Below are positions 10,401 through 21,717 of a stretch of 64,000 bases of DNA, piece by piece (position 1 is the stretch's first letter; the number at the start of each line of letters is the position of its first letter). The notes under the pieces were generated by a model that ran no database searches, had not been told where the DNA came from, and saw only the letters and a program-made list of their open reading frames with translations. The DNA lies in assembly GCF_030272615.1 (NCBI RefSeq), contig NC_081414.1, positions 816,208,396 through 816,272,395 on the forward strand, read 5' to 3'. Both the position numbers and the translations under genes were made by a program. The DNA is from Cryptomeria japonica. Taxonomy: Eukaryota; Streptophyta; Pinopsida; Cupressales; Cupressaceae.

Positions 10401-12973
10401 TTCGTCAAATCTTTGAAAGAATTCGTAAATATCACATGCGCTTGAATCCCCGAAAATGTGTTTTTGGTGTGGATAGTGGAAAACTATTAGGATTCATAGT
10501 TTCGCATCATGGGATTGAGGTGGACACTAAGAAAATAGATGCTATTGTCAACATGCCACCTCCTAGAAATGTGTCTCAACTTAAAACCTTACAAGGAAAG
10601 ATTCAAGCTATTCGTAGGTTCGTATGTCAACTTGCGGATCGTACCTTTCCTTTTACTCAACTTCTCAAAAAGAATATCACTTTTCAATGGAATGAAGATT
10701 GTCAGCAAGCATTTGAAGATTTAAAAGTGTATTTGGCTAGTCCTCCTATTCTTCAACCTGCCGAACCTTCTAAACCCTTCCTTCTGTATACAGCTGCTTC
10801 CTCTCATGCTCTCGCAGCATTGTTGGCACAACATGATAAAAATGGTAAGGAATGTCCGGTTTATTACATAAGTCGTACCTTACTCGATTATGAGACCTGA
10901 TATTCTGCGATAGAAAGACAATGCTTGGCCCTGGTGTTTGTAACTCAGAAATTGAGACATTATCTTTTAAATTCAGAAGTCCACGTCATGGTAAAGTTTG
11001 ATCCTTTGAAGCATCTTTTCTCTAAGACTGATTTATCAGGACGCCTAGCTAAGTGGGTTATGATGTTAACGGAATTTGACCTTAAATTTGTTTCACAAAG
11101 AGCAATTAAAGGGCAAGCATTGACCGATCACTTAGTTGAGGCCCCTTCACCTTTCTCCTTCCCTAATTCTGAGTCTTTCCCCGATGACTTCGTTCTTTCT
11201 ATAGAGAAAGATGAAACTTGGGAGTTATACTTTGATGGTTCTAAGTGTCGTACGGGATCGGGGGCAGGTGTTGTTCTGATTTCTCCTACAAGGAAATCCA
11301 TTCCCTTATCCTATCGTCTAAATTTCCTGTGTACCAATAACATTGCTGAGTATGAGGCTCTTATAGCGGGAATAAAAGCAGCCTTAGCTCTGAATATAAA
11401 GCACATACATATTTATGGAGATTCTCAATTGATTATAAGACAAGTAATGGGACTGTATCAAGCAAAACAAGACAAATTATCACAATATAAAGACCTTGCT
11501 ATCTCTTTATTACAAAAATTTGATTCTTATACCATGGAACCTGTTCCTCGAAAAGATAATCGACATGCGGACGCAATGGCATGTGTGGCTTCTTTTGTAT
11601 CTTTAGAGGACCCTGTGGTTGATCTTAAATTTGTTATTCACAACCTTATTTCTCCAGCTATTGTAGACGATTCTAGCTTGGTGACATGTTGTGACTTTAT
11701 AGACTCAGATGAATGGTACTCGCATATCGTAAGATATCTGACCGATGGCACCTTTCCTGATTCCGCCAATAGGAACACTAGGGCTAGAATCCGCAAGCTG
11801 TCTGCTAGATATATCATTCTTTCTAATGTCCTTTACCGAAGGGGTTATGACGATCTTCTCCTTCGCTGTCTTAACAAATCGGAAATCCCCGTTGCTCTTG
11901 AAGAGGCACATTCAGGTGCCTGTGGGGGGCATTTTGGAGGCAAATCCTTGGTTCAAAGATTGCTTCGTATGGGATACTATTGACAAACTATGCAGAAGGA
12001 TTCTTTTTCATTTGTTAAGAAATGTCATCAATGTCAACAACACAATAATCTGATTCATGCTCCTGCCCAAGAACTTCGTTCTCAAGTAGCTTCTTGGCCC
12101 TTCTTCGCATGGGGTTTGGATCTCATTGGTAAAATCTCTCCTCCTTCATCTCAAGGACACACCTTCATTATAACCGCAACAAATTACTTTACAAAGTGGG
12201 TAGAAGCTATTCCCCTTCGCTCTACTACTGCTGAAGTGATTTGTCAATTTCTTCTAGAAAACATCATTTCTCGATTCAGGATACCTTCCACTATAATCTC
12301 AGATAATGGGACATCATTTAAGAACAAGGACGTGAAGAAATTTCTCGAGAAGTATCATATCAAACATCGATTTTCTACACCATACTATCCTCAATCAAAT
12401 GGTCAAGCCGAATCATCCAATAAGATAATTGAGCAAATTCTTCGCAAAACCGTGAATAAGCATGGTAAGGATTGGAGTAATCAGTTAATCTATGCTCTTT
12501 GGGCCTACCGAACAAGTGTACGAATTGCTACAGGAACTACCCCTTATAATCTTGTTTATGGTGCTGACGCTATTATGCCTTTAGAGTTAGAGATTCCATC
12601 ACTTAGGGTTTCTCTCAAAGGTATAGTAGATGATGACTCTTATAGAGAAAAACGACTTCAACAGCTTGAGATGCTTGATGAACAGTGTATAAACGCTCTT
12701 GAGCATATTCAAGCGTATCACAAAACTCTACAACGAAGCTATAATAATAAGGTTATTCAACATTCCTTCTCAGTAGGTGACTTAGTCCTCTATGAGAATC
12801 AGCGCAATGTGAATGTCTTACCTACAGAAAAGGAAAAATTTAGTCCTAATTGGCTTGGACCATATATCGTTATTGAAGATTATGGATCAGGTGCTTACAA
12901 AATAGCGGATGTAGACGATACGCCTCTTAAAGAACCTATCAATGCTATGCACTTGCGTAGATATTATGCTTAA
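7427..12973 (+). pseudogene. Gypsy-1 pol polyprotein (PR-RT-RNH-aRNH-INT), two in-frame TGA stops
   Basis: One frame of 1849 codons from ATG 7427 to the stop at 12971-12973, broken only by TGA at 10898-10900 (codon 1158, in the first RNase H) and at 11981-11983 (codon 1519, in the integrase zinc finger). Residues 1-330 are unlike gag except for a linker typical of Tat elements (YDLIEQLKATPAKISLWDL). The aspartic protease motif VDNGSGLNV is at about 346-354. A G-patch-like segment (YGRGF...GYHGNG...EQG) lies at about 604-630. RT has KIRMCTDFRDLNKAS at about 871 and catalytic YVDD at 974-977. The second RNase H (about 1263-1395) keeps FDGS, EYEAL, GDSQ and HADAM. Integrase keeps its D (WGLDLIG), D (SDNGT) and E (QAESSN) triad and a GPY-like C-terminal part. 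Intact except for two single-base lesions and absence of gag. Confidence 0.95.
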
Positions 12974-13560
12974 TTCTTCATTCATTATCTTTCATTTCAT
13001 CTATCTTCTTTTCAGTTCTTCAACATTGGGTAATATGTTAGTATATCCTAATTAGAGCAAAATAGAGTTAAATGATATGGTGTTTAATCTATATTGCTTC
13101 GTTCTTGACAAGCGTGTTTCTTTACTTTATAGTTTGTCTTGAATTCATTTATGTAAATTGTAAAAGATTTACATTTCCATTATGCTAGCATATTGCACAA
13201 TGACTTTATGCGTTAAGTAGAATCGTATCATGTTGTGTTTAAGTTCAAAATTAAATCACATTAGTTATATGATTCTTAGACTTAATGCATATTTCTTCCC
13301 TATCATCAATGTAGTACTTGATTAAATATTTTAATTAAGTCACACATGTATCAATTTAATCATGGAGCATTGAGAAATCAATCACATGGAAATTAAATCC
13401 TGAACATACATGTACATCTACCAAATGTATTAGATTTAATCAAAGCAAAATATACATTGTTTTAAGCATTAAAGATAACACATTTGAGACAAAGAGAAGC
13501 ATGCATATATATATATATATATGTGGGTCGTATACAAATATAGGTCACTATATATCCAAA
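12974..13560. other. AT-rich spacer downstream of gypsy-1 pol
   Basis: No coding signal seen. It contains a TA microsatellite at about 13507-13522 and separates pol from the GC-richer PMD block. Confidence 0.7.
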
Positions 13561-13572
13561 ATGTGACCTATC

Positions 13573-16042
13573 CTACATCATAAGATCATCTCCTATCCCT
13601 AGGGCTGGTGGCTGGAGAGTGCGACTAGATGCTCCCTCCTGATCCGGCCGTGCAGGTGGACCCATAGGTGTGTAGCGCGATATAGACCGTGAGTGACTCC
13701 GACAGGAACTCGTACGATCCCTATCCATAAGGATCGCGCGATAGGAGGTAGCCTCGGCCTGAGCTGCTGCTAGATCTCGCTATGCCCGCTAAAGGTTCTC
13801 TGATAGAACTCTCTCTCTCTCCCTCCATATGTCCACCTGTACTCGGAATGGGGAAAACAAGTCCTTATGCCGACCCGCGTTCCCCTGAGGCCTATAAGCA
13901 ATCTGTGAGGAACTAGGGATCTGTGCCATCGTGGAAATGTCTGTCACTGCTTGCTGAATCAGGGAACGCCACTCCTGCACATTAGCTGTAGCAGTAGAAC
14001 AGATTTTTGTATTAGTACCATTCTATATCATCAAAACATTAATCAATCAATATAAACCTACTATACCTAGATCTCCCTCACGCCAGTAGGGATCATGATA
14101 TGGTAGTATCTGTGACTGGGAACTACTAGGCTCCCCACGCTCAAATAATCTATGTACGATGGGTGTAGGCTGGCCCGTACTAGAAACAGGTCTCCGTATC
14201 GCCTCATGTTCCCCCTTTTGGGGAATAAGAGGAGGATCCAAGGCTATGGTATCATCTCCTCAATGGTGGGGAGCGGCATCTGACCCCTCCTCATCATCTC
14301 TATCCTCATCCTCATCCTCATCCTCATCCTCGTCTGCATCCTCACCTGCATCCTCGCTCTCCTCATCTCTATCTGTGTCATCCTCCTCCTCCTCCTCGGC
14401 ACTAGGCTGATCTCCTGTGGGTGGATCAGGATCTCCTGCCTCCTCATGACCCTCTCCCTCCTCTGGCTCCTCCGACCTGAATCCCTGATCCTCATCTCAG
14501 TCTCCATGTCTCCATGGGCCTGGATGGCCTGTCGGGTGATCTGGTGGAAAGATAGGCCCTAGGTATGATCTCATAAACCATGAGACATACCTGCGCTGTG
14601 CTCCAGGCTCTGCAGAGTAATCAGTGACCACATCCTGATCGGATCCCTCTATATCTATAGTCTCGATGTCATCTATCGTCGGTCTCGCTACTGCTCTAGG
14701 TCTAGGAAGGACTCGTGAGTGTCGAGTATAGATGGGTACATCGGCTGGAACACACTGCTCTAGCCCAAACTGCCTCCGTACTCGGTCGAAGTAGAATGGG
14801 ACTATGATATGTGAATATCGTCCCCGCAATAGGCGGTTCCTCTGTAAGCATGCTAACTGTCTCTCCATCCCATCCCATCTGTGCATCCGCAGATATGGTC
14901 TCCATACTGTCACCTCGGTTGTCAATCTATCAAATATCACTCTCCAATATAGCAGATCCCCAAATCTCCACTCGCTGGTAAGTGGATAAGCAAACACCCT
15001 AGGTCGCTCGCTAGCCGTACTCATCGGAAAGCAGACAGGCCTGGTGCATGTGAAGTGCTCAAATATCCACACTTGCAGAAGTGTGCATGTCATCAAGCTA
15101 CAGCCCTGTCCAAACACATACTCCTCAAGGTCATGATAGAGATGTGCAAGCATACTCCGACCCCAAGCATATACTCTCCTGTGTCTCTCCATAGCTCTGA
15201 TGCACCATGTGAGACCCCCATGCATGTGCGTACCTCGCCCATTAGGGCAGACGGCTAGTGCAATGATGGCAATCATAAGACGTCTCACAAGGGGCACCTC
15301 TCCTGTAGGATGTAAGAGCCAGCTGACCATGATGCGACCTCTCGTCTCGCTCGGCCTGACTCTCCCTATGCAGTATACCTACTCTCTCTGATGGTCCTCC
15401 GCTGACCGGTCGGTCGCGTATGTCACAGTAGCTCCTCTGATAGGAAGACGAAGTATGCGGTACACATCCTCAAGTGTAACCGTCAGCTCTCCTACTGGAA
15501 GATGGAATGTGCATGTGTCAGGATCCTATCGCTCCATCAGTGCCATCAGCATCGCAGGATGAAATCGAATGGCCGGCATGAGGATCGCATACCATAAACC
15601 CACGATCGACAATGTATCCCTCTCTGCCTGAGTCAGCCGGGGAATCTGATCTCGCAAACTGTGAAGAATCTACCCCGCCGTATGCTCTCTCATGTATGGG
15701 AGACCCTGCAACACAAAAACATAAGTATAATCAGTACTCAATCATCAAAATCATTCACGCAAACTGTCGAACATCGTATGCTAACCCTGACATCCCTCGC
15801 CAAGTCCTGATTGGGACCATGGCGCCCCACAGGGACCATGGCGCCCCACAAGGACCATGGGTCAGATTCCAGGGCCCGCAAACGATCACAGAAAGTCAAA
15901 TGTAGAAAATCAAAAGTCAACGTTCAGTCAACTCACCTCGTCCAGTGGCTCATCATCGATCACAGCCTGTCGCATGATCTCAATCCTCGTGGGACGCTCC
16001 AGTCGTCGTAAAGGCATGATGATGGCTATGTGGGCTCCGCTG
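13573..16042 (-). pseudogene. Plant mobile domain (PMD, MAIN/MAIL-like) gene, antisense passenger of gypsy-1, three exons
   Basis: A minus-strand model with GT-AG introns fits: exon 1 about 16042-15937 (donor GTGAGT), exon 2 15705-14067 (acceptor TTGCAG, donor GTATAG), exon 3 13985-13573 (acceptor CTACAG, stop TAG). Phases agree across both introns. The PMD block shows TFHLPVGELTVTLEDVYRILRLPI, then GRSMLAHLYHDLEEY and LLQVWIFEHF, hallmarks of the aminotransferase-like plant mobile domain. PMD proteins such as MAIN and MAIL1 are nuclear factors linked to silencing and meristem maintenance; PMDs also occur in transposons. A strongly acidic Glu/Asp tail (14430-14270) follows. About seven in-frame stops are present (five in exon 2, two in exon 3); the TAGs look like decayed CAG codons. 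Antisense orientation explains why introns survive retrotransposition. The exon 1 start is uncertain. Confidence 0.85.
14290..14400 (-). repeat. Acidic-codon microsatellite (GAN-rich) in the PMD tail
   Basis: On the minus strand repeated GAT-GAG codons give an Asp/Glu run. Such trinucleotide tracts create long false ORFs on both strands here. Confidence 0.75.
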
Positions 16043-16584
16043 CAATGAACAATACTCAGAAATCAACAAAGTGACAAATGCAAATGTCATTTTCAAGGTA
16101 TATACTTTCATTCCTTTACCTTTACTTTCAAAACCCTAATTTTCCTCTATCACTCATTTCATCATAACTTGAGTTTGGGAGATGCGATTTTCGAACCATT
16201 TGTTGCGTAGGAATCGTATTTTCATTCCCCTACTCTCGAGATGTTCCAAAAAGTGCTCTGATAAAGCCTATTCAGTGAACATCCCTCATCAATACTCTCT
16301 TACACAATTTGTCGTAAGTAAACATGCTACCCTGTTTCACCTCCCTAATAAGCAAGTCGAAACAGGGGGGGGCATATAGCTACTCACAAATTTCATCACT
16401 TTCCTTAGTAAGCATTAGGTGTTTTTGTGATCTAACGTGTGTTTTGTAGGGTGCGGTTCCTAACTGTGTACTGCAGATACCGCTGGGGGCTCCGTCCAAC
16501 AACTTATGGATATATCCTTTTTCAAATAATGTTTACTTTTCTGTACTTTAGCTTGCATATGCACGTAGTACTCATATGACCGCT
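16043..16584. other. Spacer between PMD start and polypurine tract
   Basis: About 540 bp without a clear gene. On the minus strand it lies upstream of PMD exon 1 and could hold its promoter or an earlier exon; the AG acceptor at 16043 hints at an upstream exon. Confidence 0.4.
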
Positions 16585-16599
16585 AAAGTGGGGGCTAAA
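16585..16599 (+). other. Polypurine tract of gypsy-1
   Basis: AAAGTGGGGGCTAAA lies directly before the TGTAG start of the 3' LTR, the position expected for plus-strand priming. Confidence 0.88.
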
Positions 16600-18262
16600 T
16601 GTAGCGTCGTAAATTGTACGCACTTGCTAGGGTGGTACAATTTCACACCTAGTTTAGCACTCGCCTTTGTGCATTTTACATTTTGCATTGCATTTCTCCT
16701 TTAGCACTTAATTAATCAAATTAATTAGATCTAAGGTCCTATTTCATCGTCCTCCACATCATAAAGTTGGGTCCTTTCATTAAAGCGTGCCCTTTTCATT
16801 TTATTCCTCCAATACATCATTCAATCAAAAACCCTAATTAAGTCCTATTTTGAACTTGGGGGCTTGGTTTCAAGGGTCAAAACATCTCGAAATCACCTGT
16901 AACTTCAGAATTCTCTCTAAAATCATCATATCCGACGGCCCTGAAAATTTGGTGAAAAGTTGTCGAGACCATGGCGCTCGGAGTGCACATGGTCCCGGAC
17001 ATTTTTCCCGAAATTTTAGGAGCACAATCCAATCATAAAATAAAGCTTAACCCCAAGAAATTGGCGGGAGATTCAATCTCTAGGTCGGCCAAAAGACGAA
17101 ATTACGACCTAGGGTTTCATACATAAGAGCTCTCTTTCTTCATTTGAAAGGGATCCGATTTTTGTTTTCAGGAACCTCATATGCAACGAAAGAGCAGATC
17201 TTTGAAGACTTCAACAACATTCAACATCCATTTATCAAGCATTTATCAATTTCATTCATCCATTTAGGGCTTGGAAGACATTGAAGAGCAATAGGAGATT
17301 ACCAACTGAAGATTGGCTTGTACCTCTCCCTTGGGGGTTGGGTATGATTTCATATTGTTTTCATGTCTTTACATAAGCTTCAATATATCACTTATTCATG
17401 CTTTAGATCACTTTACATCTTGATTTAGAGCATTTACATTATCATTTACAAGCAATTAGGATTTACTTTCTACGTTGCTCTAGTTTGCTTATTTGCATTT
17501 TAGGATCTTGCACACACACAAGGTCTGCACACACAATACATTTTACAATACAACTTGACTATTCGTGGAGGTGGAAATCACCGAAGCGGGGGTTTGACTA
17601 AGGCAAAACCCTATATAGCCGCCCACCATACCCTTTTCAGATATAAGTGCAGGTTTCAGGACTCGGACGACGCCGCAGGTTGCAGATCCGGGAGAAGCAG
17701 ACTGAGACCGACCTTCCCACCAAATTGCAGAGCAAAAGACCAGGACAGGGGCGTGGGGCGCCCTGGTCCTGCCAGGACAGGGGCGCTGGGTGCCCTGGTC
17801 CCTGGGACAGAGGCGCTGGGCGCCCTGGTCCTCCTGACAGACAGCATTTCCGACAGTTTTCCAGAGAGCAAAACAGCAGTTTCAGGTGCAGTTTCCGACA
17901 CAGTATCAGGACAGTGGCGCCCGCGCCCCCGTCCCGAACATTTTCACTCAGATTTTGACTCCAGGTACGCATCTGCATTCTTGTTTTGTCCTTGTGTTTA
18001 CAGCTGTTCATTGTTTAATCTCAATTCTGCAATCTTGTTATTAGTTCATACATGCATTTTGGGATTAGGACTTGAACTTGCATCATTTTATCTTTCAATT
18101 TCAACAAAGGAATAGAAATCCTAATAGGTAGCCCGTGGCTCTCTCTTTCACAAAAAGAAGTAGCCAATTGTGTGATACCTCTAGGCTTTTTCGTATTCCG
18201 TAATGTGTGTCAAAAGGTAGGATTAGGGCATGTTAACCTAGTCTCGCTTTTTCCCCGACACA
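16600..18262 (+). repeat. 3' LTR of gypsy-1
   Basis: Same length (1663 bp) and termini as the 5' LTR, ending CCCCGACACA before the AGAAG duplication. TATA box at 17612-17618. Confidence 0.97.
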
Positions 18263-18267
18263 AGAAG

Positions 18268-20992
18268 TATATCTAGCAACAGGGGCAAAGGTTTCTTCAT
18301 AATCTATTCCTTCTTTTTGAGAAAAACCATGAGCTACAAACCTAGCTTTATATTTTTCAATACTACCATCAGCATTATGTTTAATTTTAAACAACCATTT
18401 AGAGAGAACAACAGACTTACCTTTGGGTCTAGGTACAATGTCTCAGACATCATTCTTGATGATAGACCCATACTCTTCATCCATGGCTAATTTCCAAGCA
18501 TGATGGGCCATAGCTTCTTCGACATTGTGAGGTTCAGACTCAATGATATTGCACATCACAGAAATGTAGTTGGCGTGATTTTGGAATCTCTTGCTATCTC
18601 TAAAGGTTCCTCTGGGAGCAGCAAATCCTTCAGCATCTTGAATCGTGTTTCTAACCCAAAGTGGTCTCTTCTTGCAGACCACAATATCCTGAGGTATATC
18701 GGTAGAGTGCATAGGTTCTGATGGGTCATTCTAAACTTCCTGATCTGGAAGGTCAGTAGACTCCTATATCTCAGGGTTAGCATCAACTATTGAATCTTGA
18801 TTTTCAATCACCATATCATTATTGTTGGATAATGAACCTTTAGATCTTTTGAAAGCAATATCTTCTTCAAAAGTTACATCTCTACTTACCTCAACATACC
18901 TTTGGCTTGGAATGTAGATCATGAAGGCTTTGGAAGATTCGTTGTATCCCACTAAGATGCTTTTCTTTCCAGATGGATCCAACTTGGTTCGTTTTTCTTT
19001 AGGCACATGAACATACACAGGGCTCCCGAATATCCTTAGGTGACTGATGTCAGGTTTGATTCCTGTAAAGGCTTCTTCAGGAGTCACATCCTTTAGGGTG
19101 CGATGAGGACATCTATTCTGAATATAAACTACTGTTTTGGATGCTTCTGCCCATAGAAAAGTTTGCAGGTCTTGATCATGGATCATGGCTCTTGCAACTT
19201 CAACAATGGTCCTGTTCTTTCTTTCAGCAACTCTATTTTGCTGAGGATTGTAGGGAACATAGAACTCACTCTTAATTCCTGCTTTAACACAAAAGTCATA
19301 GAAACTACCTGAGGTGTATTCACCTCCATTGTCAGACCTCAAACATTTAATTTGATTTCCTGTAGTATTTTCAACTAAGGCTTTGAATTCTTTAAATCTG
19401 TTTAGGACTTCTTCAGACTCTTTAGATTTAAGAAAATAGATCCATGTTTTCCTAGAAAAATCATCTATGAAGATAACATAATATAGGAAACCGCTAGGAG
19501 ATGCTGCAGACATAGGACCACATAAATCTGAATGAATAAGTTATAACCTTTCTTTAGCCCTACTATCGCTTTTATGAAAAGGATTCTTTACATTCTTACT
19601 CATTGCACAACCTTTACAAGCATCATCATGAGATAAACTGAGTTTAGGCATACCTTTAACCATTTTACCGAGAGTGGGGAGAGCTTGGAAGTGTAGGTGA
19701 CCCAATCTTCTATGCCATAGCTCGCATGATTCAGGGGTCTCATGAATGAGAGCTTGAATTGGATTAGCTACAAGCTTATATAAACTATCACATCTATTTC
19801 CAATAATACGAGCAGATTTGAAATTAGATTTCTTAGGCCAAGCAAGTACTTCCCCTTCAGAAAATGCTATTTGCAAACCCTTATCTTCTAAGGCAAAAAT
19901 GGAAATAAGATTTCTTTTAATACCAGGTACAAAGAGAATATCACAAAGTTGTAAGGAAATACCAGAATTTAGTTTTAAAGAGGTAGTGCCAGAACCTTTT
20001 ACCGAGTATCGAGCATCATCACCGATTACTACATGAAGGTTGGTGTCTTTTTCAATCAGATCTAAGAGATGCTCACGGAATCCTGAGATGTGTCTGGAGG
20101 CACCACTGTCAAGTATCCACGCATTGTTGTTCGTAGGAACATTGCTGGATAGAGCAGAGATAAGAAGGTAATCTTCACTTTGTTCAGCAACTTCATTTAA
20201 GTTGGCTTCCCTTTCCTTTGGGTCATTCTGACAATCTCTGGCATAGTGACCATACTTATCACATCTGAAGCAACGAATGTGAGAGGAATCTCTTGACTTT
20301 TTCCTTGGATCATAGGAGGAGGATCTAAAATCTTTGCTTCTCTTTTCTTTCTTCCAATGTCCACCTTTCCTAGATTTAACTAAGAGAACATGATTATCTT
20401 TGTGAGAGTTCTTGAGTTTTCCTCTTACCTCAATTCGAGATTCCTCTTCGATGCAATCGGATTGAAGATGCTCAAAGTTGGGGCGATCGGCTCTTCCACC
20501 AATGCTACGAATGAATGGTTCCCATTCATCAAGTAGACCATTTAATGCAATCATAACAAGATCTTTATCCGAGATTTGGCAATCAAGAGTGCTTAGCTTG
20601 TCCTTTAGTTCATTGATCTTCATGAAGTAGGCTATGATTGAGTCTTCTTCTTTCATTTTCATGTGAAGAAGTTGTTGTCTTAGAGCAAGGGCCCTGCTGA
20701 GGTTGTTGACTTCATACATCCCTTCCAAGTGTTTGATCATTTCCCTGGCAAACAAAAACTTTGATATGACAGTGACAAGATGATTCTTGACGGACTCAAT
20801 TATGATCCTTCTAGCCTTGAGGGAATCTTTCTTGAACTGTTTCAACTCTTCAGCATCTTCTGGAGGAGACAGCCTTTCTTCTTCTACAAATTTCGGCAGG
20901 TCATTCTCTTCAAGGATCAATAGAATACGGACTTTCCAAGCAGCAAAATCAATGGCTCCCTCAAGTCTATCTTCAGCCTTCAAACCTGACAT
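18268..20992 (-). pseudogene. Copia gag-pol, first part: gag, protease, integrase, start of RT
   Basis: The minus-strand frame opens at ATG 20992 (MSGLKAEDRLEG). Gag is followed by a basic region and a CCHC knuckle, CFRCDKYGHYARDC, near residue 240-253. The protease site ILDSGASRHISG is near residue 290. The GAG-pre-integrase block LWHRRLGHLHFQAL with a CxxC (CKGC) pair leads into integrase: IFIDDFSRKTWIYF, LRSDNGGEYTSG (near 552) and NRVAERKNRTI. RT begins with [16 protein letters not shown] and [11 protein letters not shown], then is cut by gypsy-1. In-frame stops occur near 19541 (TAA), 18764, 18731 and 18441; otherwise a single frame is kept. The lineage is a plant Ty1/copia; I do not place it more finely. 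Confidence 0.95.
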
Positions 20993-21064
20993 TTTAATCT
21001 GAAAACAAACAGCAGCTATATGCAACAATTGATTTGCTAAAAATCAGTAGTTAGTGACACCTTG

Positions 21065-21076
21065 GCTCTGATACCA
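21065..21076 (-). other. Primer binding site of the copia element
   Basis: On the minus strand TGGTATCAGAGC follows the LTR end (TTACA), the standard copia site complementary to initiator methionine tRNA. Confidence 0.93.
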
Positions 21077-21510
21077 TGTAATTTTATACCCTAGGTTTGT
21101 TAATCAGATTTATATCCTTTAATTATGCCCTAGATTGTAATCAGATTTGTAGCATTTTAATAAGTCATCATTCAATAAAAAATCAAAAATGAAGGAAGTA
21201 GATCAGAGACAAACACAAATACCCTGGGAAAACCTCCAAGGAGGAAAAACCCAGCATTAAAGACCCTTAGGTCAGATTATATATTCTCTTGACAGCAAAA
21301 GTACAATACTTAGCTTCCTTTACAAATCTGAATCCTTCATGAATGACAGATCTGCACTTCTTCAAGTCTGCACCAAAATTGCCTTTGTCCTCTAGAACTA
21401 GATCGCATAAGTCTGGACAATTTCGCACCCTCAAGAGTAAGTTCGCACTTCTTCAGGCAGAGCTAATTCGCTGGAAAAATGAATGAGTGATAATGACTTG
21501 CAAAGTGTCT

Positions 21511-21521
21511 TTTATTTATAT
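21511..21521 (-). promoter_or_regulatory. TATA box of the copia LTR
   Basis: Minus-strand ATATAAATAAA, about 435 bases upstream of the LTR end. Confidence 0.5.
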
Positions 21522-21656
21522 GCATCTTTAACTTGATTATTGCAAGTTGGCCTCCTTTAATTTTGGTGCCAATATTTGTTGTAGCGTGGGGTCTTAGGAT
21601 AGGGCTGGGTTTAACCTTGGGGCACGTTACCCTTTAGGATAGGGCCCAGTCCTAAG

Positions 21657-21692
21657 TGGGTTCGGATGTTGCCTTGAGGCAATCCGAACCCA
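21657..21692. repeat. Hairpin in the copia U3
   Basis: GGGTTCGGAT-GT-TGCC, loop TTGA, GGCAATCCGAACCC: a 14-bp stem with a two-base bulge. Confidence 0.75.
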
Positions 21693-21717
21693 TACATTAT
21701 CCTAGTTACAAACAACA

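Larger units (their letters stand above)
5595..18262 (+). mobile_element. Complete Tat-like Ty3/gypsy retrotransposon (gypsy-1) with antisense PMD passenger gene
   Basis: The element is 12,668 bp long and flanked by a perfect five-base duplication AGAAG (5590-5594 and 18263-18267). It has two LTRs of 1663 bp each, a primer binding site at 7261, a polypurine tract at 16585-16599 and a single-frame pol (7427-12973). Domain order is protease, RT, RNase H, second (archaeal-type) RNase H, integrase, the arrangement known for the Tat branch. No gag capsid or zinc knuckle is present. Between pol and the 3' LTR lies about 2.5 kb of GC-richer DNA holding an intron-containing PMD gene on the opposite strand. 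The LTRs look nearly identical by eye, so the insertion is young relative to its surroundings. Confidence 0.96.
4355..21717 (-). mobile_element. Ty1/copia retrotransposon, interrupted by a gypsy insertion, 3' end lost beyond copy A
   Basis: Reading on the minus strand: a 5' LTR (21717-21077), a PBS matching initiator Met tRNA (21076-21065), then gag, zinc knuckle, protease, GAG-pre-integrase and integrase (20992-18268), and the start of RT. After removing the insertion 5595-18262, RT continues at 5594 and RNase H ends near 4355. About 4.7 kb of copia sequence remains, a normal size for an element missing its 3' UTR and 3' LTR. The reading frame resumes exactly across the AGAAG duplication. 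Multiple stops and indels show it is inactive. Confidence 0.95.
21077..21717 (-). repeat. 5' LTR of the copia element
   Basis: On the minus strand the LTR ends ...AAAATTACA just before the PBS. The outer end is proposed at 21717, where the minus strand starts TGTTGTTTG; without the 3' LTR this end is a guess. A TATA box (ATATAAATAAA, minus) is at about 21521-21511, and the GGGTTTTTCC / GGAGGTTTTCCC motif common near the 3' end of plant copia LTRs is at about 21235-21260. Confidence 0.7.

Noticed and set aside
14159-14507. Ser-rich and Arg/Met-rich ORFs near 14.3 kb
   Set aside because: Other-frame readings of the GAN-codon acidic tract of the PMD pseudogene.
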